Shown in pieces: positions 1 through 9,847 of a DNA stretch of 64,000 nucleotides. The position numbers were made by a program, and so were the translations under genes. How positions within the stretch are numbered: the first letter of the stretch is position 1; each line of letters opens with the position of its first letter. Below the pieces are notes generated by a model. That model was not told the DNA's origin. It ran no database searches and saw only the letters and a program-made list of their open reading frames with translations. Source of the stretch: Rhizomys pruinosus (taxonomy: Eukaryota; Chordata; Mammalia; Rodentia; Spalacidae); the NCBI GenBank assembly GCA_009823505.1, contig VZQC01005070.1, forward strand, positions 5,268,621 to 5,332,620, read 5' to 3'.

Positions 1-820
1 CTGAGCTCTGCATATTCCTTTAAAATATTCTGTCCTTCAATATGATAGATTAAGGTATCTGTTCTGAAAGGGCAGTTGTGTTCCATCATGTAACACTGAT
101 CCTCTAGGAGTTATAGTGAAAACTCATGAATCATTATTATTGAGCCAGTTACATGAGTTTATTATTCATCAAGGCAAATCATACACATATCTCTTGAGTG
201 ACCCTCATTAGGCAAGGCATTCCTCCTTTAGAGGCCCATTTATCTCCTGTCCATACCAAAATTGCCATCTGGTCTGTTTATTGATGGCGATTATTATATT
301 TACGTGAAATCCAACTGAAGCTTAATAGAAACCAGTTGTTTTACATGACTTCAATTAAAATTAAAATTAGATATCACTCAGATGTGAGAGATAAAAACTG
401 CAATTGCTGCCTTTAAATAGTCAAATAATGGAAGAAAATCTCAGAAAAAGCAGTCAGACTGTTCTGATACCAATTACCAAAATACAGTAAAACAGGATAA
501 TATGTAGCCTTTGTGAACTTAAATTCTTCCCTGGTAAGAAGTCAAGTGCATCTATCACTTTACAGGAATGAAGCTAATATAAATTAATATAACTGACAAT
601 CAGGTCTGACCGAATGCCCACACAAGAACCAATGCCAGACCCTGTCATTGAGCCTTTCTCACTAAGCACAGAAGTAACACAATCAATGGTGCTTAGATGC
701 ATGATTTAATGAAAAACTGAGACTTTTTTTCTTGAGAATATAGATTATATAAACTCTATGAGAGGAAAATGATGTGTATAATTGTTTATCCCTGATTTTT
801 TAAAGATTTGTATTATTTCA
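1..820. other. Unique AT-rich DNA, nothing recognised
   Basis: No SINE, LINE, tandem repeat or open frame with coding character is visible. Only short scattered A/T runs occur. Confidence 0.5.
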
Positions 821-875
821 TGTGTGTGTGTACACGTGTGTCTGTGTGTGTGTGTGTGTGTGTACATGTGTGTAA
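821..875. repeat. (GT)n microsatellite, interrupted
   Basis: A GT/TG run broken by TACACG, TC and TACA. Its complement produces a short spurious histidine/threonine-rich frame. Confidence 0.95.
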
Positions 876-1054
876 GTATCCAGAGAGGCCAGAAGATAGT
901 GTTGGATCTTCTGGAGCATGAGTGACAAGCAGTTATGAATTGCCTGACCTGTGTGCTGGGAACAGAACTCAAGGTCTCTTCAAGTGGAACAAGTACTCTC
1001 AAGCACTGAACCATATCTTAAGCCTCAATTTATCTTTAATATTGTAAAAATTTT

Positions 1055-1237
1055 TAGCCAGGCATGGTTACACACAGCTCTGGTCTCAGCACTTGGGAGA
1101 CAGACAAAGACAGGCAGATCTCTATGAGTTAAAGGCCAGTCTACACTATGTGTAGACACATAGTGAATTCCAGGACAATCTGGGGCTATAAGGAGACCCT
1201 GTAACAACACCCAAAAAAGACCAAAAAAAAAAAAAAA
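1055..1237 (+). mobile_element. B1 SINE, diverged
   Basis: Starts AGCCAGGCATGG and carries CAGCACTTGGGAGACAG, GGCAGATCTCTATGAG and GGGGCTATAAGGAGACCCTG before an A-rich tail. The middle holds extra bases that form a 22-nt palindrome (1144-1165), absent from the other B1 copies. No clear TSD, so it is an older copy. Confidence 0.88.
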
Positions 1238-1303
1238 TACAATTTTATCATCTTGCTACTTACAGATTCAGAAGGGTAGGCTGGAAATTAAGTAGGCAAG
1301 TAA

Positions 1304-1560
1304 GGGCTGGAGAGATGGCCTAGCAGTTAAGAGCGCCGACCGCTCTTGCAGAGGACCCGGGTTCGATCCCCAGCACCCACATGGTGGCCGAGAACCATCT
1401 GAAACTCCAATTCCAAGAGAACTCCAGCTCCAGGGGAATCCGACACCCTCTTCTGACCTCCGCTGCATTGCACGACAAGGGTGCACAGACTTGCATGCAG
1501 ACAGTACATTCATACACATACAGAAATAAATAAAATAAAATAAAAAAAAACTTAAAAAAA
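1304..1560 (+). mobile_element. B2 SINE, young subfamily, full length
   Basis: Begins GGGCTGGAGAGATGGCC, contains the pol III A-box-like TAGCAGTTAAGAGCG and B-box-like GGTTCGATCCC, and ends in AAATAAAATAAA. The exact 14-bp TSD AAGTAGGCAAGTAA lies at 1290-1303 and 1561-1574. It carries the 17-bp internal duplication (AACTCCAATTCCAAGAG then AACTCCAGCTCCAGGGG). Confidence 0.96.
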
Positions 1561-1834
1561 AAGTAGGCAAGTAAATGTAGAATTCAACAGAAACTTAGAG
1601 GAGCTTTTTCCATTAAGCTTGCTGTCTCGGTTTCTTCATCTGCTATGATAAACATAAAACAGTGACTCTCTAGTGTTGTCTAAGCTCAAAAAAATGACAC
1701 AAGATGTAATGCTACTTACATGTAACTACTGGCATAAAATAAACTTTGGGAGAGGGATTGTTAGCTGAAAAATCTGGTTACGAGATAATCCTTATTATTA
1801 AATAAAATCTGATAGGAATGGAAAGAGATGACTG

Positions 1835-1859
1835 CACACACACACACACACACACACAT

Positions 1860-1907
<48 letters not shown>
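1835..1907. repeat. (CA)n-(TG)n-(GA)n compound microsatellite
   Basis: A CA run meets a TG run at a central CATATG, so about 1835-1874 is self-complementary. A GA run follows to about 1907. The CA/TG part could extrude as a hairpin. Confidence 0.95.
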
Positions 1908-1911
<4 letters not shown>

Positions 1912-1979
1912 CATATACACAGAGAGAGGGAGGGGTATTTTTATTTTGTTTGCCTTTAAAAGATTTTGCAACTGCTGAG

Positions 1980-2204
1980 TGGGGACTGAAGAGATGGCTA
2001 AGCTGTTAAGAACATTTGCTATTCTTGCAAAGGATTTAGGTTTGGTTCTCAGCACCCACATGCTGGCTCTAGCAACTAGTGACTCCAATTCCAGGGAATC
2101 TAATGATCTCTTCTGGCCTCCATGGGTACAAGGCACAGGCATGGGTCATCTATACATATGCAAGCAAATAACTCATAATATAAAATAAATATTAAAAAAC
2201 AAAT
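1980..2204 (+). mobile_element. B2 SINE, old copy
   Basis: GGGGACTGAAGAGATGGCTAAGC head, GGTTTGGTTCTCAGCACCCACATG box B region and AATAAATATTAAAAAA tail. It has a single AACTCC-type block, with no 17-bp duplication. Weak TSD (TTTGCAACTG before, TTTAGCAACTG after). Confidence 0.88.
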
Positions 2205-2209
2205 TTAGC

Positions 2210-3670
2210 AACTGGTACATAGTAAAAATAATCTCATATCCCAGGGAAAATTTGCAAGTTTCTTCTAACGTATATGCATAATTACCAAATTTCTCTTTAT
2301 TTTAAATATTTCAAAGCTTATTTGAAGTGGAGATTCCAGTCTGTGAACACTTAGAGACAAGTGATTGCATATTACTAAGCAAAACTGAGTTGTAGTCATG
2401 AATGATTATATGGTATATTTTCCTTTGTAAGTGGCATCTCTGTCCTCAAATCTATTTCCTAAAACCTATAATAATAATATCATTGGGCATTTTACATTTT
2501 TCCTTATAAATTGATATCCTATGCTTTTCATGTTGTTTTTCTTCTTCCTTTTTTTTTTATTCCCTTGCCTTCTAACATTTTAGGTACAACCTATGAATTC
2601 GCCCTGAGATTATTGTCTTAAAAGCTCTGATGGAGGTGTCTACGCTTTACTTTTCCATTTGATTAATAGAAAATAATCACTTTCTTGCTCTTTCTCATGT
2701 GGTTTGGTTTATTAACTGATTCAGGCAGCACAAGTAATTTCTACAGTAGTGTACTTATTGTTTTAAGAATTATGTGAAAATTAGTCTCTTACTACATGAT
2801 TAGAAATTTAGATCTAGTAATGAACAAAAAATAGTCTTTCTGTGCCTTCTTTTAATGTGTTTTTAATCACCAGCTAAATAACAAAGAATTGTCTTTTAAA
2901 ATAATTAAGACTACATATCGAGTCTCCATAGGATGTCAACAATAAAGGGGTTAATGGAGCATCCGATCATCATGGAAACAATCAGAAATTGTCTCGGTTT
3001 AAACAACTCAAAGTGATTTCAACAATCTAAGTGCATCTGTGCTAGAATAATTTTCATAGCATCAGAACATTTTTCATCCTGCAGAGATTACAAGACAGAA
3101 AGGGGGGAAGCTTACAAATGAAGGCAACCTCCTATGTAAGTGGAGCCAGATATTTCAATGAAAAATCTGTCGAGAAAGCCAAGCTATTACAGTCTCAAGA
3201 ACCACACTAAACATGATGGCATAACCTCAGCCATGGCACCATTTACAACCATGAAGGAATGTTACAATGAGATATTTCAATTTTCACATTGCACATAGCA
3301 TCTCAGAATGTTAATAAAAGCTGTTATGCATTAAAGCAACATAAGAACCCTTTATAAACCGAGATCAATTCAAGGCTCATATCATATACCAATTCATTAC
3401 CTCTTTGTGAACATCTCATTCACAGGCATGATGGAAATAACATATACTTTAAACCAAACACAGAAAATACTTACTTAAATGCTTCAAGGATAAATATAAC
3501 AAAAGAAAAGTCATAATAATACATACACTGTCCCGTGGATTTCATTACAATACTAATAAATCTCGTTCACCCACAAGTTGCAGAAGTCACGTTCAGTTGA
3601 TGACAGCAATGCATTCTGAAAACTGTGCCATTGTGCAACTTTATCAGTGTATGACTAGAGTGGAGTAAAA
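2210..3670. other. SINE-free unique DNA; possible conserved core 2880-3420
   Basis: No mobile element recognised. The stretch 2880-3420 has balanced composition, few simple runs and intact-looking motifs (CATCCGATCATCATGG, AATAAAGGGGTTAATGG). This is the general look of conserved non-coding DNA, but nothing codes here. Confidence 0.35.
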
Positions 3671-3680
3671 GAAATATGAG

Positions 3681-4088
3681 GAGCTGGAGAGATGGCTCAA
3701 TAGGGAAGAGCACCCTCTGCTCTTGTAGAAGATCCAGTTTCAAGGCCGGGCGTGGTGACACACGCCTTTAATCCTAGCACTTGGGAGGCAGAGGCAGAGG
3801 CAGGCAGATCTTTGTGAGTTCAAGGCCAGCCTGGTCTACAGATTAAGTTCCAGGACAGCTGGGGCTACAGGGAGACCCTGTCTGGAAAATGGACAAAAAA
3901 AAAAAAAAAGAAAGAAAGAAAGATACGGTTTCCGGTACCAACACAGCAGCTAACAACTGTCCATTACACTAGTTCCAGGGATCCGACACCTCTTCTGACT
4001 TCCTTGGGCGTTGCATAACATGGGTGCATTTAGAACAGGCAACATACTCGTGCACATAAAGTAAATTAACAAATAAAATATATGTAAG
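3681..4088 (+). mobile_element. B2 SINE split by a B1 insertion
   Basis: B2 head at 3681-3741 (GAGCTGGAGAGATGGCTCAATAG), body resuming at 3933 (GGTACCAACACAGCAGCTAACAAC) and AAATAAAATATAT tail. Outer TSD GAAATATGAG (3671-3680) / GAAATGTGAG (4089-4098). The interruption is the B1 at 3742-3920. Confidence 0.92.
3742..3920 (+). mobile_element. B1 SINE nested inside the B2
   Basis: Starts near GCCGGGCGTGGTGACACACGCC and ends in A-run plus (AAAG)n. Its TSD is B2 sequence: AGATCCAGTTTC (3730-3741) / AGATACGGTTTC (3921-3932). The B1 therefore landed after the B2. About 13 bp, GAGGCAGAGGCAGAGGCAGG, is slightly expanded relative to other copies. Confidence 0.95.
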
Positions 4089-4404
4089 GAAATGTGAGAT
4101 ACACAAGGCAGCAGCTGTCACAACACACTATGCTCTGAAGCTTCTATAAATAGGATGATAGTCTTGAATAATTAATAAAAGTATAGTTTATTAAATGCAC
4201 AAATTAGTATCATACTATCCTGCAAGACGGTGAAGCAGCATACAGTTAGTACCAGTTACCTACCACAAACTAAGAAGTAATAGTTTGTGCTCTATTGAAA
4301 CATTACTCACTAGGTGGCAGGAACTCTTCAGTTTTGCTATCATTACATCAAATAGCCCTATATGCAATCTACTGTTGAATGAAATGCCTTTTTTTTTTTT
4401 TTGC

Positions 4405-4500
4405 AGCTTGTGACTGTACTTGGAACCTGAGTTCAAGTCCTTCCTAGCTCTACTATTAAGTATATTATTTCATCAATTGTCATGAGACAACTAGGTTCTG
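4405..4500 (+). mobile_element. Possible MIR remnant
   Basis: GAACCTGAGTTCAAGTCCTTCCTAGCTCTACTA resembles the MIR core region around its box B (GGGTTCAAATCCTGGCTCTGCCACT in the family). No TSD is expected at this age. Assigned from memory of the consensus, so uncertain. Confidence 0.35.
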
Positions 4501-4974
4501 GAAGATCAGAAATCACAACTAATTTATTTTCTTTTAATCCCTAATTCATTTGTGAATAGGTATTTGTAAAATGTTACATAAACAAAATGACTGATAAGTG
4601 ACTTTCCTTGAAATTTCATTTTTTCTATCAGATGTGAACATTAACATTATGTTGTATAAATTGATATATTTGATATATACATTATATATATATTACAAAC
4701 AAAGAGTATTCTAGAACAAAATAAAACTCTCTTAAATGTTTACTAAAATTCTATTAAATATTAGCCAAATTCTGTGCTGATGAACACAATGGAATAAATG
4801 TATTGAATTCTTATATATTAATGAACCAGAAATTATTCAGCTATCAATATTATCTTCAAATATAAATTTACACATTTGAGTCCCATTTATATAAAGAAAT
4901 CAGATCCAGAAATCTGTTAGCATTCCATCAGTGTCACTTGAAGTAATTAACTTGATAAAAGCTTCCTTGGCATC

Positions 4975-5220
4975 GGGCTGGAGAGATGGCCTAGCGGTTA
5001 AGAGCGCTGACTGCTCTTGCAGAGAACCCGGGTTCAATCCCCAGCACCCACATGGCTGCTGAGAACCATCTGAAACTCCAATTCCAGGAGAACTCCAGTT
5101 CCAGGGGAATCCGACACCCTCTTCTGACTTCTGCGGCATTGCACGACACGGGTGCACAGACCTGCATGCAGACAGTACACTCATATACATAAAGAAAAAT
5201 AAATAAAGAATTAAAAAAAT
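4975..5220 (+). mobile_element. B2 SINE, young, exact 18-bp TSD
   Basis: Head GGGCTGGAGAGATGGCCTAGCGG, box B GGGTTCAATCCCC and tail AATAAATAAAGAATTAAAAAAAT. The target duplication AAAAGCTTCCTTGGCATC is identical at 4957-4974 and 5221-5238, the clearest sign of recent insertion in the window. Carries the 17-bp internal duplication. Confidence 0.97.
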
Positions 5221-5269
5221 AAAAGCTTCCTTGGCATCCGAGCTCTGGCAGTACCAGTCAGTAGCTGAG

Positions 5270-5500
5270 CAGCCTCAGTTTTTTTGACCTGCGATGATGA
5301 ATCCACCAGGGAAACCATTCAGGTATTGGAAGCAGAGAAAGAGAAGTGTTGGAGTCTCACAATCCCCATTAGGGCATGGTCCCAATGACCCATATACTTT
5401 CAAAAGCCTCCATCTCTCAAAGGTCCAATCCTTTCCTGAGAGCACAATTCTTGGAATCAAGTCTAAAATCTATGAGTCTTTAGGGGACACTGAAGATATT
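5270..5500 (+). mobile_element. Rodent medium-reiteration repeat, fragment
   Basis: The stretch GTCTCACAATCCCCATTAGGG ... TGAGAGCACAATTCTTGGAATCAAG ... TTTAGGGGACACTGAAG has the order of blocks seen at 39960-40080 (AAAGCCCACCCCCAATGACA ... CAGCACCACCAACTGGGGACG). This suggests a diverged member of the same or a related non-coding repeat family. I cannot give the family name with confidence. The 86-residue frame across it has no coding character. Confidence 0.45.
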
Positions 5501-5559
5501 TATTTGATAGTTATCCTCAAATATGTCTATGTTATGTTCTTCTTGGTTGGATAGGCCTC

Positions 5560-6266
5560 TCCCTGCTTTCAACCCCTTGTTTAATGACTTCCAGAAAGGC
5601 TTTCCCATGGTCTCCACTCAGTACAAAATATACTTTGGCTCTAGTATCATTTACTTTCTTGCTCTTTGAATAAGGGTTGTTATAATTTACACTTATTATC
5701 AAGAGGGGACTAGAGAACAATTAAACATGGAGAGTCAAGCCGTTTTTACTTAGCGTCGCTATAATCAACATGGAAAACCAATTTGCATACCTAAATGATT
5801 GTTTTCCTTTATAAGAGAGTTGTTTTGGCTGAGTACACTGTATCAATGTTCTACTTCATAGACTTGGTGCCAGTCAGTTTGTGTTTATGCTGGGAGTGGA
5901 AGCCAGATTATTCGAAGAGGTTGTTTCCATAGCACCAAGAGCAAAATGAAGAGGGTCTGCTTTCTGGTTAACTAGTAAAGAATCAGAGTAATTGTTGTCA
6001 AACCATTGTTAAATAAAGGAAACATGGAGCGTACATAGCTTAGACACATGTTTCATTTTTAAATTGGCCCAGATTGTGTGCTTCCTACAGGATACCATTC
6101 TTAAGCTTTAAGAACATTCAGCACTCATGGGGATCACTCACATTTTGCAAATTAACAATCTTTGAAGAAACAGTAGGAAACAAGGAATTATTGTGTGGAT
6201 ACATTTCTTTCAGAAACCCACAAAACAACATCTGGGCCTAGATATGAATTTGAGGAAATGTATTTT
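5560..6266. other. Unique DNA, nothing recognised
   Basis: No repeats or coding features beyond short A/T runs. Confidence 0.45.
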
Positions 6267-6279
6267 ATCTTTGGTTTCT

Positions 6280-6454
6280 TTTTTTATTTATTTATTTATT
6301 TTTTTTTTTTGGTCTTTTTGAGACAGGGTCTCCCTGTAGCCCCAGCTGTCCTGGAACTCGCTCTGTAGACCAGGCTGGCCTTGAACTCACAAAGATCCAC
6401 CTGCCTCTGCCTCCCAAGTGCTAGGATTAAAGGCGTGAGCCACCACACCCTGCT
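6280..6454 (-). mobile_element. B1 SINE, antisense
   Basis: (TTTA)n/T tail, then GGTCTTTTTGAGACAGGG and the complement of the B1 body up to GTGAGCCACCACACCC. TSD ATCTTTGGTTTCT exact at 6267-6279 and 6455-6467. Confidence 0.96.
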
Positions 6455-6651
6455 ATCTTTGGTTTCTAATATTAACATTTTTCTGTACCAAGATATGCAA
6501 ACCTAGCATAACCCTTCTCCTTCATTAAATCCTTATTGCACTAATAATATATTCATGCACAGTTTTGTGTCCATGATTTTAATCATCAACTGTTTTCTAC
6601 CTGTAGTTCAAAAATATATATATAAGAATTCCCCCAAGGAATCAGTTTAAT

Positions 6652-6785
6652 ACATTTGAACTTGAGCATCATTTCAAATACCATGAGAAACTCACACCAT
6701 CCCATATACTCCTGCCTGGAAACAGAATCCTCCCTGGCCCAGCATAAACACACTCTCTTCACAAGCTACCTGACAGTCACTTAGC
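6652..6785. repeat. Copy 1 of a local dispersed repeat
   Basis: TTTGAACTTGAGCATCATTT ... ACCATGAGAAACTCACACCA ... CTCCTGCCTGGAAACAGAATC ... CCCAGCATAA is clearly homologous to 8216-8345, about 1.56 kb downstream in the same orientation. Family unknown: either an interspersed repeat or an old local duplication. Confidence 0.7.
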
Positions 6786-7094
6786 AGTTGGTTCAATCAT
6801 CAAAACTGGTATTGTATAGAAGTGCTTGTGTGTAAGTCACTCTGTCAATTAATAATGACCGAAAGCTCAAGAGCTGGGCTGACAAAGAGGCACCATGCAA
6901 AACGAAGGACAGATTAGCTCTAGTACCTACAGCAACTGTTCAGGTACATATAAAAAAAAAAAAAACGAACATATAGAGCTTGGTGCTTATCTTTTCGGGT
7001 GTGTACTAGGAGTCATAGAATGAATTCCTTGTAGATAAAGAGAAATAGAAGAAATTTCAAAGTAGAAGAAATAAGGTATGATAAGATTTTGTGG

Positions 7095-7328
7095 GGGCTG
7101 GAGAGATAGCCTAATGGTTAAGAGCACCGACTGCTCTTGCAGAGGACCCGGGTTCAATCCCCAGCACCCACATGTCGGCTAAGAACCATCTGTAACTCCG
7201 ATTCCAGGAGAACTCCAGTTCCAGGGGAATCCAAGACCCTCTTCTGACCTCTGCTGCATTACACGACATGGGTGCACAGACCTACATGCAGACAGTACAT
7301 TCATACACATACAGAAATTTAAAAAAAA
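7095..7328 (+). mobile_element. B2 SINE, young
   Basis: Full head to A-rich tail, with the 17-bp internal duplication and GGGTTCAATCCCC box B. TSD AAGATTTTGTGG exact at 7083-7094 and 7329-7340. Confidence 0.96.
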
Positions 7329-7340
7329 AAGATTTTGTGG

Positions 7341-7922
7341 CTACAAAATGCCTAGTTAATATCACTTCAGCTCTCTCTATATATAGTAGCATATTAAATA
7401 TGTTAATGGAAAATATACATGCAAAATATAGAATGCAAGCTCTGTATAAAGATCATGACACTGAATTTCAGTAGTATTGAAGGTCTACACAATTTGTTAA
7501 TTCAATAGCATAGCAGTTTGATTAAAGAAACAGTTGACAATGATTGGTGGTTTTATATTTTTTAATCACTGTACATGTTCACATACTCAAAATTGCTCCT
7601 CCAATTATCCACAGTAGGAAAGCCGATCAGTAGTATCTGTAAATTTAATTATTTAGCTTCCAAGTCATTATGATTGCATACTTTATTTTAATAGGTGAAT
7701 CATTATTTTATTAATTATTTCTAAAGCTTACTACAAATGTCAAATGAAATTATTAATAAAGTTATGAAATATAAACCTAAAATATAGCTTCAACCACTCA
7801 TGTTTCAGAAGACTTAAAAAGAATTAAAATAATTATTATGAATAGAATTTAGGATTAAAATATTACCTCTTTGCAATCCATTTTTTAATTCACTTTTCTC
7901 AGTCCTTAAAACATTTTTAAAA
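7341..7922. other. AT-rich unique DNA
   Basis: No mobile element or gene recognised. Many ATTA/TAAT-type words. Confidence 0.4.
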
Positions 7923-7994
7923 AATGCATTGCTGCTTTATCTTTCCATAGCTCTAATGCATTGCTGCTTTATCTTTCCATAGCTCTAATGCATT
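7923..7994. repeat. Perfect 32-bp tandem duplication
   Basis: The unit beginning AATGCATTGCTGCTTTATC is present twice without a mismatch (7923-7954, 7955-7986). A partial third start, AATGCATT, runs to 7994. Confidence 0.95.
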
Positions 7995-8215
7995 TAGGTG
8001 TATCTGGTCCCTTTTATTCCAGGTTGCTTCAGTTAAATAAACATAAAGATAATTCAACTGATACATCTGCTATTTGTTCAGCTCTAATATCTGAAGATAA
8101 CTCAGTGGATCAGAAAATATCAGTGTTGAATAGTCACCTAATAGGTATTTGAACAGAAACTATTTTAATGAATTATGAAGGAATATTACATACAATTAAT
8201 TAGATCATATATAAT

Positions 8216-8345
8216 AAATTTGAACTTGTACCCCATTCTGAGTACCATGAGAAACTCACACCAGTTCACTCCCTCCTGCCTGGAAAGTGAATCATCACTT
8301 GCTCAGCATAATCATATTCTAATCACCAACTATCTGCCAATAGTA
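8216..8345. repeat. Copy 2 of the local dispersed repeat
   Basis: TTTGAACTTGTACCCCATTC ... ACCATGAGAAACTCACACCA ... CTCCTGCCTGGAAAGTGAATC ... GCTCAGCATAATC matches 6652-6785 block by block. It runs straight into the 42-bp tandem array that follows. Confidence 0.7.
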
Positions 8346-8462
8346 AGAGAATTATGAGAATACCATACTAGCTTATAGCAGATAGTAAGAGAATTATGAG
8401 AATACCATCCTGGCTTATAGCAGATAGTAAGAGAAGTATGAGAATACCATCCTAGCTTATAG
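8338..8462. repeat. Three copies of a 42-bp tandem repeat
   Basis: Units 8338-8378, 8379-8420 and 8421-8462, each with AGTAAGAGAA(T/G)TATGAGAA then TACCAT(A/C)CT(A/G)GCTTATAG. They differ at only a few positions. A single-locus minisatellite, not a CRISPR: no spacers. Confidence 0.93.
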
Positions 8463-8570
8463 CTGAGACCCTAACTCGAGCTACTCCCACCTCCCCGCAA
8501 TAAGATGATTTAATTAGTGATGATGGTCATCATATTATACTTGGACAAATGTTAGTATCATTTACAATTT

Positions 8571-8721
8571 GGGGGGGGGTCATTTTAGAGACAGGATCTC
8601 CCTGTAGCTCCACCTGTCCTGGAACTCACTGTGTAGACCAGGCTGGCCTTGAACTCACAGAGATTTACCTGCCTCAGCCTCCCAAGTGCTAGGATTAAAG
8701 GCATGTGCCACCACGCCCAAC
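8571..8721 (-). mobile_element. B1 SINE, antisense
   Basis: A run of nine G (8571-8579) stands where the T tail should be, then TTTTAGAGACAGGATCTCCC to GTGCCACCACGCCCAA. TSD CATTTACAATTT (8559-8570) / CATCTACAATTT (8722-8733). Confidence 0.93.
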
Positions 8722-8914
8722 CATCTACAATTTTTGAACATGTCCTTTCATGTTCTTTTTTCTGATTTTCGAAAAAGTTTAAAAATATACTACAAATGTA
8801 AACAAATAATGAATATTTAAATACCTTCAAAGACTTACGTTGCTTTCTTATACTTATTTTTAAAACATGTATAAAAATTATCTAATTTCTACATCAAAAT
8901 TCAATAATTTTGAT

Positions 8915-9128
8915 TTTTTTTATTTACTCATTTTGATTTTGTGTATGAGTGTTTTGCCTGCAGGAATATAGGTGCACTCATGCATGCAGTTCCCACAGAG
9001 GCCAGAAGAAGGCGTCGGCGTCGGATCTCCTGGCACTAGAGTTAAGAAGGATGTTAGCTGCCTGAGAACTAAACCCAGGTCCTCTGCAAGAGCAAGGGCT
9101 CTTAACTGCTGAGCCATCTCTCTAGTCA
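8915..9128 (-). mobile_element. B2/B3 SINE, antisense, old
   Basis: TTTATTTACTCATTTTG tail side, GGCCAGAAGAAGGCGTCGG centre, and CTCTTAACTGCTGAGCCATCTCTCTAG as the complement of the head. GGCGTC is duplicated (GGCGTCGGCGTCGG). No duplication of the AACTCC block. Confidence 0.9.
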
Positions 9129-9329
9129 TTTAAAGTTTTATAATTAGTAATTTTCAAAATTGTCCTTTAGGTATGAAAATAATTGTGTCATTAGGAAATA
9201 GTTTAAAATCTAGAATTATCACCAGAAGAGCATCTTAGTACTTCTGAAGGTAAAAAAATTAACTGGTAATGTGTGGAGGGGAAAATTTTGAAATACAGGC
9301 TCTGATGACCCTTGTCCTTTGATGCCGGA

Positions 9330-9462
9330 CTTCATCTGCCTTTCAATTTCCTCTTCATAATATGATGATAACAAATTATTTTCCTGGGATAGTTCTCTGA
9401 CAACTTTCTAAGAATAGTGCTGAAAGCATTGTAAGCACTTAACAAATGTAGCCAGAGTTGTT
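9330..9462 (+). mobile_element. MIR SINE remnant
   Basis: TTTCCTCTTCATAATATGATGATAACA, then AGTGCTGAAAGCATTGTAAGCACTTAACAAATG, follows the MIR 3' half (ATCTGTAAAATGGGGATAAT, then AGCACTTAGCACAGTGCCTGG...CAATAAATG). An ancient mammalian SINE, so the match is partial. Confidence 0.6.
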
Positions 9463-9584
9463 CTTCTCATAATCTGTTCCATTTCGGCTAGTCCCTAGCC
9501 CTCTTGTGTAAAGCTGTGTATCTTGATAGATGGTGCTGTTCCTGATGAAGATCATCATCATGGTGATTGAAAGTATCATATGTT

Positions 9585-9832
9585 GGGGCTGGAGAGATGG
9601 CTCAGCGGCTAAGACCACCAACTGCTCTTGCAGAGGACCCAGGTTCCATTGCCAGCACCCACATGGCGGCTAAGAACTGTCTTTAAGCCAGGCATGGTGG
9701 TGTACGCCTTTAATCCTGGCATTCAGGAGGCAGAGGCAGGTGGATCTCTATAAGTTCAAGGAAAGCTGGTGTACAGAGTGAGTTCCAGGCCAGCTGGGGC
9801 AATAGGGAGACCCTGTCTCGAAAAGACAAAAA
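9585..9832 (+). mobile_element. Chimeric B2-B1 SINE, copy A
   Basis: The first ~102 bases are a B2 head (GGGGCTGGAGAGATGGCTCAG, box B GGTTCCATTGCC, CACCCACATGGCGGCTAAGAAC). At TCTTTAA it switches directly to the first base of B1 (GCCAGGCATGGTGGTG) and continues to GAGACCCTGTCTCG and an A tail. One exact 15-bp TSD, AAAGTATCATATGTT, brackets the whole at 9570-9584 and 9833-9847, with no TSD at the internal junction. It therefore moved as one unit. B2 promoter boxes are kept; the B1 part supplies the tail. Confidence 0.93.
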
Positions 9833-9847
9833 AAAGTATCATATGTT

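Noticed and set aside
1304..1400. tRNA-like promoter boxes in B2 heads as tRNA genes
   Set aside because: They are SINE heads with A and B boxes but no cloverleaf with an anticodon arm. Many copies have TSDs.
3742..3920. Another B2-B1 chimera
   Set aside because: Here the B1 has its own TSD inside the B2 and the B2 continues after it, so it is a simple nested insertion.
8338..8462. CRISPR-like array
   Set aside because: Units are contiguous, with no spacers, in a mammalian genome.
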